In this document: piece by piece, positions 41,191-54,710 of the stretch | How positions within the stretch are numbered: the stretch's first letter is position 1 | Layout: every line of letters starts with the position of its first letter | Origin: Syngnathus acus | Lineage: Eukaryota; Chordata; Actinopteri; Syngnathiformes; Syngnathidae | Assembly (NCBI RefSeq): GCF_901709675.1 | Contig: NC_051089.1 | Span: forward strand, 13,629,976 to 13,693,975 | Reading direction: 5' to 3' | DNA: 64,000 nt | The notes under the pieces: model-generated | Told to the model about the DNA's origin: nothing | Databases searched by the model: none | The model's input: the letters and a program-made list of their open reading frames with translations, nothing else | Program-made: the position numbers and the translations under genes

Positions 41191-42920
41191 AGAAGTAGGT
41201 CTCAGTTTCAAAGAGGTTAATGACCATTTAAAGTGAATTTCAACAGATTGTGATACTGTTGTTGAGACTGATTACCGCAAAAATATGACACGTTCAAGTT
41301 CAGCTGTACTTGAAAAATTGGCTTTTTTTTTTTTTCTACCATGTAAACATTCTGTTATGGTCCTCCAGCCAATTGGGCTTCTGTTCTTGAATGTTGCTTT
41401 TTGGTTCATGTCGTTTTGTTTGTAATAAAGTCATACAGGTTACCATTAAAGTACTCTGAAAAAAAATATTGACTTTGTTTTCTTTCATCAAGTGGATGCA
41501 CAAAATATATTCATCTGAATCCGTATACATTTTAAAAATAGATTGCCGACAGTCTCCATTGACGTATACAGTAATACTGAGTTTAATGTAGCTTAATGAT
41601 AGTAAACTGGAATCACTTGTCAGTAGATGTATAGTCTTTAAAGTCTAATATATTGTATTAAAATGTATCTGTATCCAGATGATTTCATAAAACCATTTAG
41701 TATATTGATATTTTATTTTGATATTTTCAAAGATTGAGGTGGGCATGGAGAGAAGTGCATGAGAATTATCATTACGATTGGTTGTAGTTTTCTAGCATTA
41801 AGCCATGTTAGGCTTTTTCCTCTATCGTGTGCATCTACAACAGTGGTGTCAAACATAAGGCCCACGGGCCATAACTGGCCAGCAGGGGGCCCAATTCAGT
41901 CTGCAGAATGAATGCAAGAAAAACAAGCAGATTTTTTTCTTTAATAAAAAGCAATTCCTACAACATCCGATTGGAGTGCACTATTTATGTCAGGGTCAAC
42001 CAGTGCACCCTTACAGAGGAGGAAGCAGCACTAAATCACAGATGAAAACAGATAATACACCTTCTGCTAGTTATGGTGGAGTCTACACTTATCAACCAAA
42101 ATGTCTGTCACAAAAAGAAATATTGAGTGCAGTTTTCTCCAAGGAAATCAGACAGCTTCCAACTGATTCAGAGTTTATTTGAAGGCTGTGCTTTGTGTGT
42201 ATTACATTCATATGTACACAATCATACTTAAACTCGTACATACACTCAGACGTGCCACACACACACACACATACTCAAATTTACACTCAAACACTGATCC
42301 TACACATACACTCAAACTTATCCATACACTTGTACAGGCACTAGTACATGCACTGGAGCAATGGCGTGATCTGAAATTGAGGTCCATGATGGTTTTGAAC
42401 TGATTGTATTGGGTTAAATTTCTTAAGAAAAAAATTACTAGCTTTAAACCATTGACTTGCAACTATATGAAATGTATCATGGATACCTATATTCAAATAA
42501 AAATTAGACAAGTAGAATGTGGTCTCTGAATTGCATTGCAGAAGTAATGGATTAGAAACAATATCAGATGATTGACTCATGGAAAAAGTGCAATAGGGCT
42601 AGCGTTCATTCTGATTTTAAGTTTTAGTCACTCATTAAAGTAGTGCATTTATCACCATCTTATTCTTTTCAATGCAACCCAACAGATCAGTCATATATTC
42701 CTATTTCTCCAGTAATATCCACAACTCATTCAGTGAAGACATGGTTAAATGTTGGTGGTGATGATAAACTGAATTCATCCCAAGCCTTAATTTAAAATAG
42801 GCAGACTTGGAAATAACCACTTGATTTGTTTTGAAGCCAGCAAGTGGGCAGTCAAGCAGAGAGTTTGCTCATTTGCATGGCCTTCCATTAATAGTCCAGA
42901 CAGTGCCAGTTTAATGCTTA
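41191..42920. other. Intergenic downstream of cpeb1
   Basis: Holds a hAT-like end at 41843-41960 ('cagtggtgtcaaacataagg', with G/C-rich sub-terminal sequence) and the minisatellite at 42195-42360. No gene recognised. Confidence 0.5.
42195..42360 (-). repeat. TGAGTGTA-type minisatellite, minus orientation
   Basis: Irregular tacactcaaac / acacatactca repeats with a (CA)n core. Read on the minus strand it is the same TGAGTGTAT-like pattern as the large minisatellite at 56.07-56.67 kb, in opposite orientation. Confidence 0.6.
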
Positions 42921-42926
42921 AACACC

Positions 42927-43800
42927 TTTATTGTGCCCAATCTGAACATACTCCACAACTGTAAGCAGCAAACTTGGCAGACCACAATGAGGTAGACTTT
43001 GCAAACTGTAAAAAGCAGCTGGGTGAAGAGAACTTAAGAGCAAGAGAAATGACAGACTTTGGCACACCGCTTATGCAATCACATCCATCTGCAAGAGGAA
43101 GGCAGACAAGGCTTACAAAGTGTGCGTTTGGAATCTACTCAAGGTCTGGGTGGACAAGTCTATCAACAAAGTGGAAGTTCTTACATTCAACAGGAGGCCA
43201 GCAGCTCCATCACAGCCACATCCTCCTTCTAATGTAATAATGTGATTAAAACCACTGCCACCTCTCCACAAGTGCAAATTAAAAAAAGTTGAAACAAAAA
43301 ACATTCACTCAAGGTCTATTCGATTGAAACAAAGGATGACTAGTTGAAGCAGTATCCAACACTACTGGAACCCACATTTGACATAACCGCAACAAAGCAA
43401 GTTAGGTGGGACTTCCAAACTGTGCCCTTCATGTTGAAATCTGGCAGGGCAAATAAAATGCGGTCAGAAAAAAAAAAAATGGACTGGGATTTGGGGGGAA
43501 ATAAAAGGTTTTCTCCAAAACAGCCACCGGTAGAATTCTGTTCAAATTTCTCATGTCATGACTTAAAACCGCTGTGTGTACAAATTAGTAAAAAACTGCG
43601 TAAAAGTCTGAAATGCGACTGGTTAAATGAAGCCCAACATTCAACTCCCAAAGTAAGAAACACCAGTTGGCTCGCACTGGAAAAAACACCAACTGGGGGA
43701 AGGGGAGGGGGAAACTAAAACTTTAAAGGCACTGTATGGCGTTTGCCAATGAACGGCAATGAGACTTGCGTGACTGCTCTTCACTATGCAACATGTAAAC

Positions 43801-43833
<33 letters not shown>

Positions 43834-44106
43834 AGGGGGGGGGCATTTTCCTTCACTTCCTACCCTTCAACGAACTCTGGCGTTTGAGGAAAATGCTGGA
43901 AAGTGAACGGTCCCTTGTCTCTCCCAACAAGGTCACGGTGCATAGTGCCAACTGTGAACAGCAAAAATAGAGCAAGTGCAAAAAGTGAACATTCCAACAG
44001 TGATAACCCCCGTGCCTGGTGGAGTTCCCCGCGCGACACGCCGACAGCCGTCCGGACGGCTTGTGCTCTACGGCCTGGCCCCTAGGGGGACTGACTCCTG
44101 GCCCTC
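42927..44106 (-). other. Probable cpeb1 3' untranslated region
   Basis: The first AATAAA on the minus strand after the cpeb1 stop is at 42932-42927. UUUUAU, the element CPEB1 itself binds, occurs in this span on the minus strand near 43455 and 43504, but not within 100 bases of the hexamer. An A-rich run followed by eight G on the plus strand lies at 43801-43847. Confidence 0.4.
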
Positions 44107-47100
44107 CTAGCTGGAGTCCTTATTCTTCTGGTTGCGCATAAGAGGCCGGTGGTTGCTCAGGATGTCCATAGAATGCTGCCAATGCCAGCAAGTGCGGCAG
44201 TAGTACTTGAAGCACCCCTGCACACAAGACATTTTCACACATTTCAATATGGGTTCAAAGACCACCAAACAAATGTTTTTTATTTTGCCGTGATGCTAAC
44301 CTGGTCTCTGCAGAAGAACGGCCCGGCTTGGCGGAGGCAAACCTGACACATTGAGTCTTCCAGGTAAGGGTCAATCTGGACCTGAAGAGAAAGATAGACA
44401 AAAGTTTGGATTTGACTTGCACCCAGACTGTTTTTGTGGCACCTTTTTGGTAAACTTGGAGCTTTTGATTTCCACGAATGCTGCGCAGACAGCCTTCAGG
44501 TAACTTCGCTGATTGTTAAACGTTACACGTCCAGACCCTGCAGACAAGATAACCATTAATTAGCCAATTGCCACATAGCAATAAGAGTTGTGAAAATGTA
44601 GACTGTCAATGACAGAACACAACAGTGGCAGCAGGCACAGCATGTGGACATCACACAAAAGGAGGCTCCAGAAGGGCACAAGGCCCCAATATTAGCTGCT
44701 GAGCATTTGAGTAGCACTTTACTTTTTTGCCAACTGTAGCTACTGTTAAAGTTTTTTTTACCTTTTGAACTTAAAATAGATTTCAATCTGTGATTTTGAT
44801 GATTAGACCTCATTTGAGCATTTATGGAGAATATTCAGTCCAAAAATCATACTTCTTCCTCCCACTTGAGACTCAAGTTGGCAATACAAGCTTGATGCAA
44901 TACAAGCTTGGTGCGATACAAGCTTGGTGCGATACAAGCTTGGTGCGATACAAGCTTGGTGCGATACGAGCGCCAAGCCAGCCCGTATGATCTTACCTAT
45001 GGGATATTTGTGTTTGTCTGTGTCAATGCCTGCATACATGACTCCTCCAAACAGATCGTTCATGATGCTAGCCAGCGCTTCTGCATTCAGCATGCCATGC
45101 AGTGCGCCCACAAACACCGTCTTGCTGGGGTCCAAACGCTGAGCAGGGGAGCGCACGTAGTTGCTGTCAGAAATGACCCAGGGAATAACCTGCACCTGGA
45201 GGAACACAACACGACTTTTTAAAAGGAACCCACACTCTATTCCCCAGCTGTTTTCAGTACAGCACTCACTCGCCACATAATTAGGGACACTGAGCAATCA
45301 AATGAAAACATTTTCAAATGTTTCAAACACTGTCACATTTATCAATGTTCGTTGCTCCACATTAAACTGACATTTGTTTCAAGTTTTGTTATCCTTTTCT
45401 ACTGACTAAATTGCTTTCAGTGTTTCAATGCAGCCGTTTTGTATTATCTAGTACCGCAATAATAAATGGACAACTAATCTATATCAACTTAATGGAATCT
45501 CAGCCTCAACAGCAAGCAGCTCATTTCTATAGTCCTTTATGTAAGAATTAATTTTGCAACAGTTTTTTTGATTCAACAAACATTTCCTTTTACTTTGTAC
45601 ATTTTTGGATGCAAACTAGTAACTGGATCTTCATTTATTCATGTTCATCCAAGCTATGGGAGATTTGAAAAAATGCAAACAGTATGACAATTAGTAATCT
45701 TGTCAACATCAAGTTTCTACTCACATCCTTGCAACGCATTCGTCGACTTGACATTTTGAAGTAGTACTCCCTGTTATCCTCTGGGTGAAACGGGTCCTGT
45801 GAGCAGGCATGGAGCAATGCCCGCACAGATTTCTCGTTCTCAAAAACCAGGTACACATAGCCTACAAGGACAGCAAACCTTTAGTCTGAAATCATTTAGA
45901 ATGTGGAAGCTACACAGCAGGGCAACAGATTCAAACTTTAACTTACTTGTGGATTTTTTTAAATTATCTAACATTAAGTGAAAGATACAGGTTTGTTGTG
46001 CAAAGTGGGAGAGGGACACCATGAACCTTGTTCTATTTGCTAGATCACCAGTGTACTGTATAACGTAAGTGACGAATACTTCATTACTATACTTGAGTAG
46101 TTTCCAACACTTCACTGAGTATATTTTTTAACCTTTACTGTTTACATTTCAACACCAGGATCAATTTTACATTTTCAAAATAGGGTCATTACTTCAGAGT
46201 CTAATGCAAGACAATGACCAATTTAGATTAGTCTACATCACAGCCAGCTTGTCATTGGCTCCATGTCAAGATGCACATAACATTCAATTTGCTAAAACAT
46301 AGAAGCATGAAGCACTACCCAACAGTAGGTGTGCCTAGTGCAATGCTAAGCTAGGCCATTTAAGTGGCCAGTACAGTAATTTGTGTGGATGAGGGTGGGG
46401 GGAACAGACCATGGATGCCAGTATCCTGTGATGCATACAATGCTGTTGAGTCACTTTATACATAAAAAAGTTTGCCTTTGTTCTAAGTTATTTATAGCAC
46501 ACGCTTTTGCCTTCAACAAATGAAAAAAACATTAAAATTGATTCAGAAAAGACCAAAGCTAGGACTTCATCTATGGCCATGCATTGCCTTTGCCGGCCAT
46601 GTGAACTGTTATGGCGTGCTGGCGTATCATCTTCACACAGAAGGATCAACATGGAAACAAAGTATATTGTAGCTTACCTTTTCAACTCTGGGACAAGACA
46701 CTACACAAAAATGTATACTGGAGTGTGCTCTCACTACTCAGCAAATGCCTAAATATAATTTGCATTGAGCACTTAGGGTACCTCCTAGCATTTAAAATGC
46801 ACTGGTATTTGACTGGAATAACATCATTGGTATGTGTACTTTTTCCTTTTTACAAATGTAGTTGTATTTCTACTCAAGTACAGAATGCCAGAACCTTTTG
46901 CTGATAAGTCCTAAATGAGGTTGTCAGGAGAAAGAATGTTGTGCTAGCGCTGCTCCACTTACTCAGCAACTTTATGCCATGCCAATGTGCCCACCATAGT
47001 GCCACCCTAAAACCAGTTTAATAAAAAAAATAAAAAAAACAGGCCTACCGACTTGTGATTACCTTTTGCCACATTACCTTTGGGAGGACAGCGAGGGTGC

Positions 47101-50100
47101 TTTCCGTCCTTACCAGGCCACTCCACAGTCAGAGGACCGTAGCCACTGAATGTGTTGATGAGTCCAGCTGAAACATGGGGGGGGTACACTTGTGACAAAT
47201 GTCAGGCGGAGAGCGGCAAATCTATGGAGATTAGACGGTCCCCTTTAACAATAGTAACAATAAAAAATAAAAAAAGCCGGAGGGGCAAGCAGTGACGTGC
47301 TCGCACCCTCCCCAGCTGCGGGGAAACACCGGGATCACATCTTTCAACATTTAATAGTGAACTACACAATGAGTTTACATCTCCATGATTAAACAGAGTA
47401 ATCGACTCACCAGATACTAAGTGATGGCTTCACAGGCGGTAACTCCCACTTTGAGAAGAATCCCAGTTGGACGTCTTGTTCCTATTTTTATGCAGTTATC
47501 CATTTTCAACGTGTTGGTTCTTGTTTTGGTAGTCTGTTATGTGCTAATCACTTTTGTCCCACCCTGAATGTCTACCCTTTTCAAAGTGTGGCTTTTGTAT
47601 ATACTCAAAAGGAACAATATATTTTCTATACTGCCAAAGCAACTTTAACATTTGGCCTAGTGCATTGTGGGATGCACGCTGTCAACATACGTAACTCTCC
47701 AAGTTCACATATCTTACTATTATAATCTTTTCCTCCTGTGCTTTGGCTCATCTTTTGAGTAACGGTCATCAGATTTGGTTTACTCGCAGACTTCCTGCAT
47801 ACATTTAATTTTAGTGCCAAGTGTTCCTACACCCGTCACACAGCTTCCAATGAGCCTCCACATACAGCCCCATCCTTCCGGTCTTTGGAGCACCTCTAAA
47901 CTTGATCCTAATTTAGCTACGGAGTAATGTTCCCATCTCCAAGCTCTGCAGTAATTACAGAAAACTTTTGTCCTTATGGTTTAAGGCAAAAGTGAAAGTC
48001 CCCATTGATTGAGTGCATCTGTCTGTAACAGTTCAGTGGTAAACAAAACTGGCCAAACATGGTTCCAGGCATCGCAAATATTTTTTTTAAATGATTAGTT
48101 CTGAGGCAGATATTTGCAGTTATCTCAGATTTCTTCTGCCCTCCACTCCTGCCTGTTTGGAAGAGTAATGTATACATGCATGCAAATGAACAATTACCTT
48201 CTGTGATGTCCCAAGGTACACCACCAAGAAAGACCTTGCAGGAGTAGAGAGGATCCTTGTTGTTTCTGGGAGGCAGCTGACCGCTCCAGGTGAAGGTTGC
48301 TTCATTCACAGCTTGGCGCAAAGGCATGTTTTAAGTTGATGCAATTCATAGTTTACACAACCCGTTTTTCATGCAATTACCTGCAGCCTGTCTATGCAGG
48401 CGCGCCTCCCTCTCAATGCTAAATGTTTCATCCGGCTGGTCCAGTATGTCCACACCAGGCCACGGAGAACCAGTGCGCCAGCGGCGAGATAGAGCAGAGG
48501 CGCCCGGGCTGGCGCTGGATGGCGGCGTGAGAGGAGAGCTAGTGTCCTGGGGGTCCAAACGGGAGCCCAGTCGCAGCAGATCCTTTTGAATGTTTGATAC
48601 GTAAGGCAGGGGAGGCGAAATCCGCAGAGAGGACTGAAGGAAAAGAGATCAGAGATGTACCATTCTTTCAAATGCAATTATCTTTTGCTTAATTTAATTT
48701 CAATCTGTTTGAACCTACTAATTTTAAAAGAAACCCAAAGGGCCAAGTCAGCAAGAAGCTCAGTCTAAAATGTCCAAAGTTGTCTACAAGTTTATCCAAA
48801 GAAAAATCAGGCTGCTGATATTTTTTCAGGTCAGAACAGGAAGGCTGGATCAATGGTTATACATGGCAGTGACAGAAATGTTGCTGAACACCAATAAAAC
48901 TACCGCCGCTTTTGTTTTTCCCCAGCAAGCTTTGCTTGAGCTCCGCCTCTTCTCTTTCACTCTGGTCAAACAGTAATAACTTTCAGGCAGCTGCTGCCAA
49001 TCTTTTTCACTGTGTTGTCTGTTTTTTGTCTTCTATTTGGGCACTCAATTGAGTCAGCAAGTTGTCAAAGGGAGAAGTTATTAGTAGGCGATCAAGTTAA
49101 GAGTAACGTTAGGCTAACATCACTGAGTGATGAACATCCACTTGTGTGCATGCGGCAAACGCTCAAAATTTGCGGGGAACTGTTTGCTGACAATTTGTTT
49201 AATGTTTGGAACTCTATAAAGAATGTCTTTTCTATTTCTATTCACTAACAGGGAAAATGTCAATTGCAACAGTTATTGAAGCAGCATTTGAAAATTAGCA
49301 CTTTAAAAAGAATGTTAAATTATTCAGTAAGATCGATTTGAAAAATTAGCCTGTAACTCTTGTGACTATCACATGTACTTTAGAGCTAGATCATTTTCTT
49401 GTGGTCTGCAAAATAAAAACCTGAAAAAATTAGACGTTATTTTATGTTAGATATTTCAAGAAAATCTCATCTCGTTCTTGAGGACTCACTCTTGAGACAT
49501 CTTGTGTCGTCCCTTCCCTAATTAAATATCCTGGTTGTGTTGCTCGAATAGCAAGAAGTATTACCCATGTAAGTATCTTAAAGTCAATGCCATCTTGCCA
49601 TACTACCATCTCCTTTCCTCTTCTGAAACATTGTAATAACAAATCTGGCAGTGAAGGGTATTTTTCTGTTAGACCTTTAGTGATTTCTGACTCAGGATTG
49701 TTTTGAAACAGGTGGTGGAACAGAAGGTTTGTAGAGGGGGTTTATGTTAGGATTATGGGAGGCACACCACAGTACAACCAAAACTGCTAAAAACCTGAGA
49801 TCTACAAGAGATCACCTTTTAAGATCGTGAACGGTGTGCACCAGAGCTAACTTAAGAACTGAGAAAGTGTATCTTCCACATACCAGCACATCACAGAGGT
49901 GGTCAGAACCAGAGCTGAAGCCACTCGTCTCTGAGTCTTCAGGGCTGCTAGAGCGCGAATCCAAAAAGCAGCTGGAGTCCAAACGGGTCACCATGCGAGC
50001 CATGCCAGGAAACTTCTCCAGGAAGTCAGCGGTCATGTTTACAGACTCAGAGGGCGGGTAAGCTGGAGGCTTTCCAAGGATGCTGCTATAGGGACTGTTC

Positions 50101-53100
50101 AGGATGCCCAGCACTGGAGAAGTAGACAGAGAAGCAGAACCATTTTCAGCAGACACAGGAATGTCATCTGTGCAGAGTTTGGGCACAGGATGCATCATTT
50201 TACCAATCATATTTAGGAAATGACCCATCAAGTGAATAGAAATCAATTACAACAGACTCTGGCAAAAATGAATGATGTCAAAGTTACCACCCACTGACAG
50301 ATTCACAGGGTTCCATCATGGAGAAACAGGGCATTCCACTCTCGTACTAATGCCTTGTCATCCAAATAAAACATTTTTACCAAGAAAATTATACTATTAC
50401 TGCTATGAAAGTTCAAGTTTAAAGTACTTTATCCAAATTTAGGCACTTATAAAACATACCACCACCATGTAGCGCAATGGGATAGTGAAAGTAAGGGGAG
50501 GCGGTAAATATTCAGCTATAGACATTCAAAGCTCTGCCTCACTTTGTTGTGGCCCCAGTTAACCTCTAAACGTAGTCATGCCGGAACAAGCCGTGATGCC
50601 ATTTCAGCACTACAAGCGGGTCGGAACAAATCTGTCAATTGTAACCGCAAGTCACTGGAAGACATTTAATGTTTCCCTGGTTCAAACTACTGTATGAAAT
50701 TCACTTGTACACTGCTTGAAATGCACTAGCCATTGTTTTCACAACTTTACACTGCTACGCTTTTTAGGAAATGAGTCAATTGTTTGTGGACTGCCGAAGC
50801 AAAGCTGAAGTGCCAAATCATCCCGTGATGCGACAGTTTGTAGCGACACTGCTCTTCCTATCACATTTCAGCAAAGACCAATTTGACTGAGTGTCTAAGA
50901 GTCCCTCAGGGCTGGGAAACAAAGCTTGTAAAGTACTTACTTGAAGGTGAACTGGTCTGAACCTGGGAGGGAGAGGAGAGTGACTCAGTCTCCTGACTGC
51001 TCCAAGGTCTGTCCCAGCCAGACAAACGGAGAGACTGGAGGCCCAAGCCCAAGTCGGACACACTCTGCGTTACCCGGGACGACTGCATCTCAGGCACGCC
51101 TTCAAAGAGCATCCTCCTGGTGCCCGCTGAAGCCAAGCCAGACTCTTCACAGGTGAAGGTCCAGGTGAGAGGAAGAAAAAGGAGAGTGTTAGACAGCCAC
51201 AAAAATGCCCTCACAGCCACAGCAGAGACCGTCTGTTTTCTGCCCTACCCTGGATGACGGGGGAGCTAACCTGCTGCCTCTGCGCCCCGTGCGTGTGCCA
51301 TGCATCTCCATCTGCATGGCTGACCCACCTAGCAGCATGTGACATGACTGCTCATGCACTCACGGTCTCTTAATGACATCAGCCTTCCCTCCCTCCTTGC
51401 TTCTTAAGGGGGAAAAAAAAATTGCTGGCAGTACCGGCGAGTGGGTACCCCCTTCTCTGGCGGTACAGGAGGTATCGGGCGGCAGAGGACCACCGACACT
51501 GCAGCTACCACTTACTAGCCTGTTTTCTGAGCCAGCTGACCAAGGCAGCAAGGGAGGGGGAGGGAGCTCGAGCACGCAGGCATCATGACTCAGCAGACTA
51601 AAAAGTATTTAGACTTGAAGGGTGCTCAAAAAAAGCAGAGAAGTTTCAAGTTGATAACCATTGGTACAATCTAGCTTTCACATTAGAAAAAGAAAAAAAT
51701 AGCGGGTAACGGTGCCTCGCTCGAAAGGAGCAGCTGACAGATCAGATGTTTAAAAAAAGCAGAGCAATGTCCACCAGCTCCTCCCTTTTCTCTCCCTGGA
51801 GAGAATCCAAACACCAGCTACAGCCCTGATTCAGCAACTGCCTAACTGGGCTTTGGCTCGAGAGTCGCTATACTTTTGTATATTGATGTTTAATAGTTTG
51901 AACAAGTTACAACGCAAAGTTTTTACTTAGCCTCAAAAGTAAATTGTTCATTGAAACGACACTCCAGACGAGCAAGAAATTGTGCTGATGTAAAACTTGG
52001 CAAATCTTATCGGTACCCCCAAAAAGTGCTGCAATGCTGTAAACCAGTGTGATGCAGCATGAATCAGCTGTTCAGTCATGATCACTATTACCATGATGAC
52101 CAAAAGCTTAACGTTTCCCAGCATTTGTTGCAAGGTACATACGTATTTTACAAAGACTCTCAGAACACCAAATTAAATTGTCACAAAAAATGGGAAGACA
52201 ATACATCACATCTTATTTACCTTGAATTGTTTTATAAATCAACCGTTTGAGACTTTGCTTAAAATGGTTGAAATGTTAGCCTCAACCGCAAACAGTTAGA
52301 TTAATGTAGTCAAAGCAAATAGAGATTTACCCAAAAAAAAAAATCTACATTTACTTTCAAATTGTCAATTGTTTTTTTAAGAGGGGGATAGGGGTTTGAG
52401 TCTTCCTACTTGGGTGCTGTCCTAAATGCTGTTTCCGCCAAACTCGTGCAGCAGAATAGTGCTGTCATGGTTCAGCTCAAATATTTATTAAAGCCGAGGG
52501 GGGGGTTAATCAACTCTTGTGTCGACCCCAAACATTGGTTGAAACAAAATGCCTTGAAACTATTAATACAAGACATTTATGGCTACGGATGATTTCTTCC
52601 AGTAACATGTTCAAGAAGATGCCAAGGTTATGTGGTGGTTTAAGACTAAAAAGGAAGAAAATTGTGTTTTGTACAACAGTCTTCAAACAGTAATCTGATC
52701 AATGTTGCATTTATGGAAAATGAATTACACAGGAAAGTCTACACATCTTAATTCATTTCTGGGGGTAGCCATTTTGACACTTCCATTCGACTGATAGTGA
52801 CCAAAGTTGCTCAAAGAAATAACGGTTCATCTATTTTTTTGTTTGGTCATGAAGTATTAGTGAGCTCAACTGTTGATGGTAGTTACCTGAGCAACTACTC
52901 TCTTCAGTCGACAGTAAGTGACAAAATGGCCTCCCGTGGATTTAAAAAACAAAGTATTTTGCCACTCAATTCATATTCCACACATGCAATGAAGGGGCCA
53001 CAAACACACAACATAGAACAAAGTTGATTGGCCCTTTAAGTAATTTCCAAGCTGAATGACCTCAAAATCTCAACAGCCACGAGTCATCTTAAATACCTCA

Positions 53101-54710
53101 AAGCTCAGATGGCACATTAAAAGTACAACTACTATATATATAGCCCCCTCGATTATTCTTGCCAAGTGTTTTGTTTGTGACATTTAAAATTTATATGCCT
53201 GCTTAAGATGTTTAAAGGAATTTTTTTTGTTAATTGTTTTCTTAGTTTGTACATCCATTTGTTTATTTTAAAGCTATATTATTTTATTGCTTCATGTGAT
53301 GCATAAGAATACAATGTTTAACTCTTAATAATCAGTTGTGTTACTTTCTACATTTAGAAAATCATTGTGTATGAACCACAGGGGAGTCATTGTACGACAA
53401 AACTGGGGGCACACGAGGCAAAAATTATAAATAGCAACTAAAAGCCTATACTGCGTCACAAAACTGTGTATAGGAGACTTCAGTGAATTTGACGAATAAA
53501 ATAACTTTCTTCTGTTAGACAGCATTGACAGTTTGAAGGTCACAGATTATTCCACTATCAGTGTGCCTGTAGCCTCTGATACTTTTTCTGTCAAAAACCT
53601 GAACACAGAATGCGGAATTTTTTTTAAACAGCTACTAGAAGCCTATACTGTATCAAAAATGTATATAGGAGACTTCAGTCATTTTGGTGAATAAAATAAC
53701 TACTTCTGTTAGACAGCGTTGACATTAGTTTGAAGGTCACGGAATATGCCACTATATCTGTGTGCTTGTAGCCTGATTGGTACTTTTTCTGTTAAACTTA
53801 ACAGAATGCAGTTCTCAGACGAGGAACCTCCTATGAAAAAAGACAGAACGGATTCCACTGTTATTTTATTTTTTTGTTTGTGAGTCATTTAATAGCTGAA
53901 TTAGTACATCTTTTTTGCTTTGAGGAAAATATTACAACTATCTAGTTACTTTTCCACTAATTTGTTTACTCGTGCTCAAGTACTTTTGAGCAAAGAGTTT
54001 TATTTTTTGTTTGAGTCATTATTCTAAAGTCACAGTATTCTTACCAAGTTTTAGGTAGTCTACCCATCTCAGCTAGAGTGTGACAAATGAGCATTAAAAT
54101 TTCAGAACGTCCTAATCTGTTGACAAAAAATCCCAAATGTGTTGCCATATACTTTTAACTGCCTGGGACAGTATTTACTAAGCTCAGCTCGCAAAAATAT
54201 ATATTTAAAGAAACCCACCCGAATGGGACCAGTTGACAAGTGTAAAAGATTTATTAAGGAAACGTTTATCAACCACCAGAGCTAAATGGCCGCACTGTAT
54301 GTGCCGTTGTGTCTGACTTTACCGCACAGCAAGTCGGCCTTGCCCTTGGTGCTGTTGGGAGTGGTGCACACGCCAGTCAGATCCAGAGCGTTGCCCAGCA
54401 TGGTGTTCATCCTGCGGAAGATGTCCGCGTTGCTACACGTCGACAAGGCCGGAGAGTCCGACTCGGGGCTGGCGGGATCGTTTCTCTGTGCCGAACACAA
54501 ACCAAACCTTCTTTCATATCACACGCTAGGCTAGGCAGTCAAACTAAGCGCCTTCAAACATGTTCGAGAATGACACTTTTTACCAGGCGGATAGAAGACA
54601 AAGGTTTTGGTGACACCAAAGCTCCCAAAATAACGTAATGAAGACAGTCGGGAGCCATGTAGAATTGACATTTCTCGTTTTGTTCGAATACTCACCAAAG
54701 AAAAAGCCAT
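44107..54710 (-). CDS. cpeb1: Cytoplasmic polyadenylation element-binding protein 1
   Basis: Binds UUUUAU elements in mRNA 3' UTRs and switches maternal and synaptic mRNAs between repression and poly(A)-driven translation. Twelve coding exons: 54696-54710, 54323-54485, 50941-51144, 49884-50113, 48381-48633, 48198-48311, 47078-47167, 45725-45861, 44997-45195, 44443-44537, 44301-44381 and 44107-44217. They join in frame to 563 residues (human 561-566). RRM1 covers about 313-400 ([12 protein letters not shown], then YVYLVF), RRM2 about 428-500 ([31 protein letters not shown]). The ZZ-type zinc domain keeps Cys 512, 515, 524, 529, 534 and 537 plus the following His residues. The regulatory N-terminus has [27 protein letters not shown] and [18 protein letters not shown]. 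The LDSR Aurora-type site at 178-181 is kept; the preceding family LDTR is LDSS here. The exon 3 acceptor (gtgaag|AG) is the weakest junction. Confidence 0.96.
44882..44976. repeat. 16-bp minisatellite beside a cpeb1 donor
   Basis: Nearly six units of c(a/g)atacaagcttg(a/g)tg, each with a HindIII site, at starts 44882, 44898, 44914, 44930, 44946 and 44962. The tract ends about 20 bases from the exon 9 donor (44996). Confidence 0.95.
53432..53800. repeat. Diverged tandem duplication in cpeb1 intron 2
   Basis: About 170 bases at 53432-53600 recur at 53629-53800 with offset near 197. Shared pieces include 'gcctatactg', 'ataggagacttcagt', 'gaataaaataact', 'cttctgttagacagc' and 'tttgaaggtcac'. 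Confidence 0.85.
53900..54075. mobile_element. Common teleost MITE-like repeat
   Basis: Series 'ctcaagtacttttgagc', 'gagtcattattctaaagtca' and 'ggtagtctacccatctc' matches, from memory, a widespread fish repeat that ends in 'ctactctacccacctctg'. Related scraps occur at 46070-46150 and 46850-46880. Confidence 0.4.
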
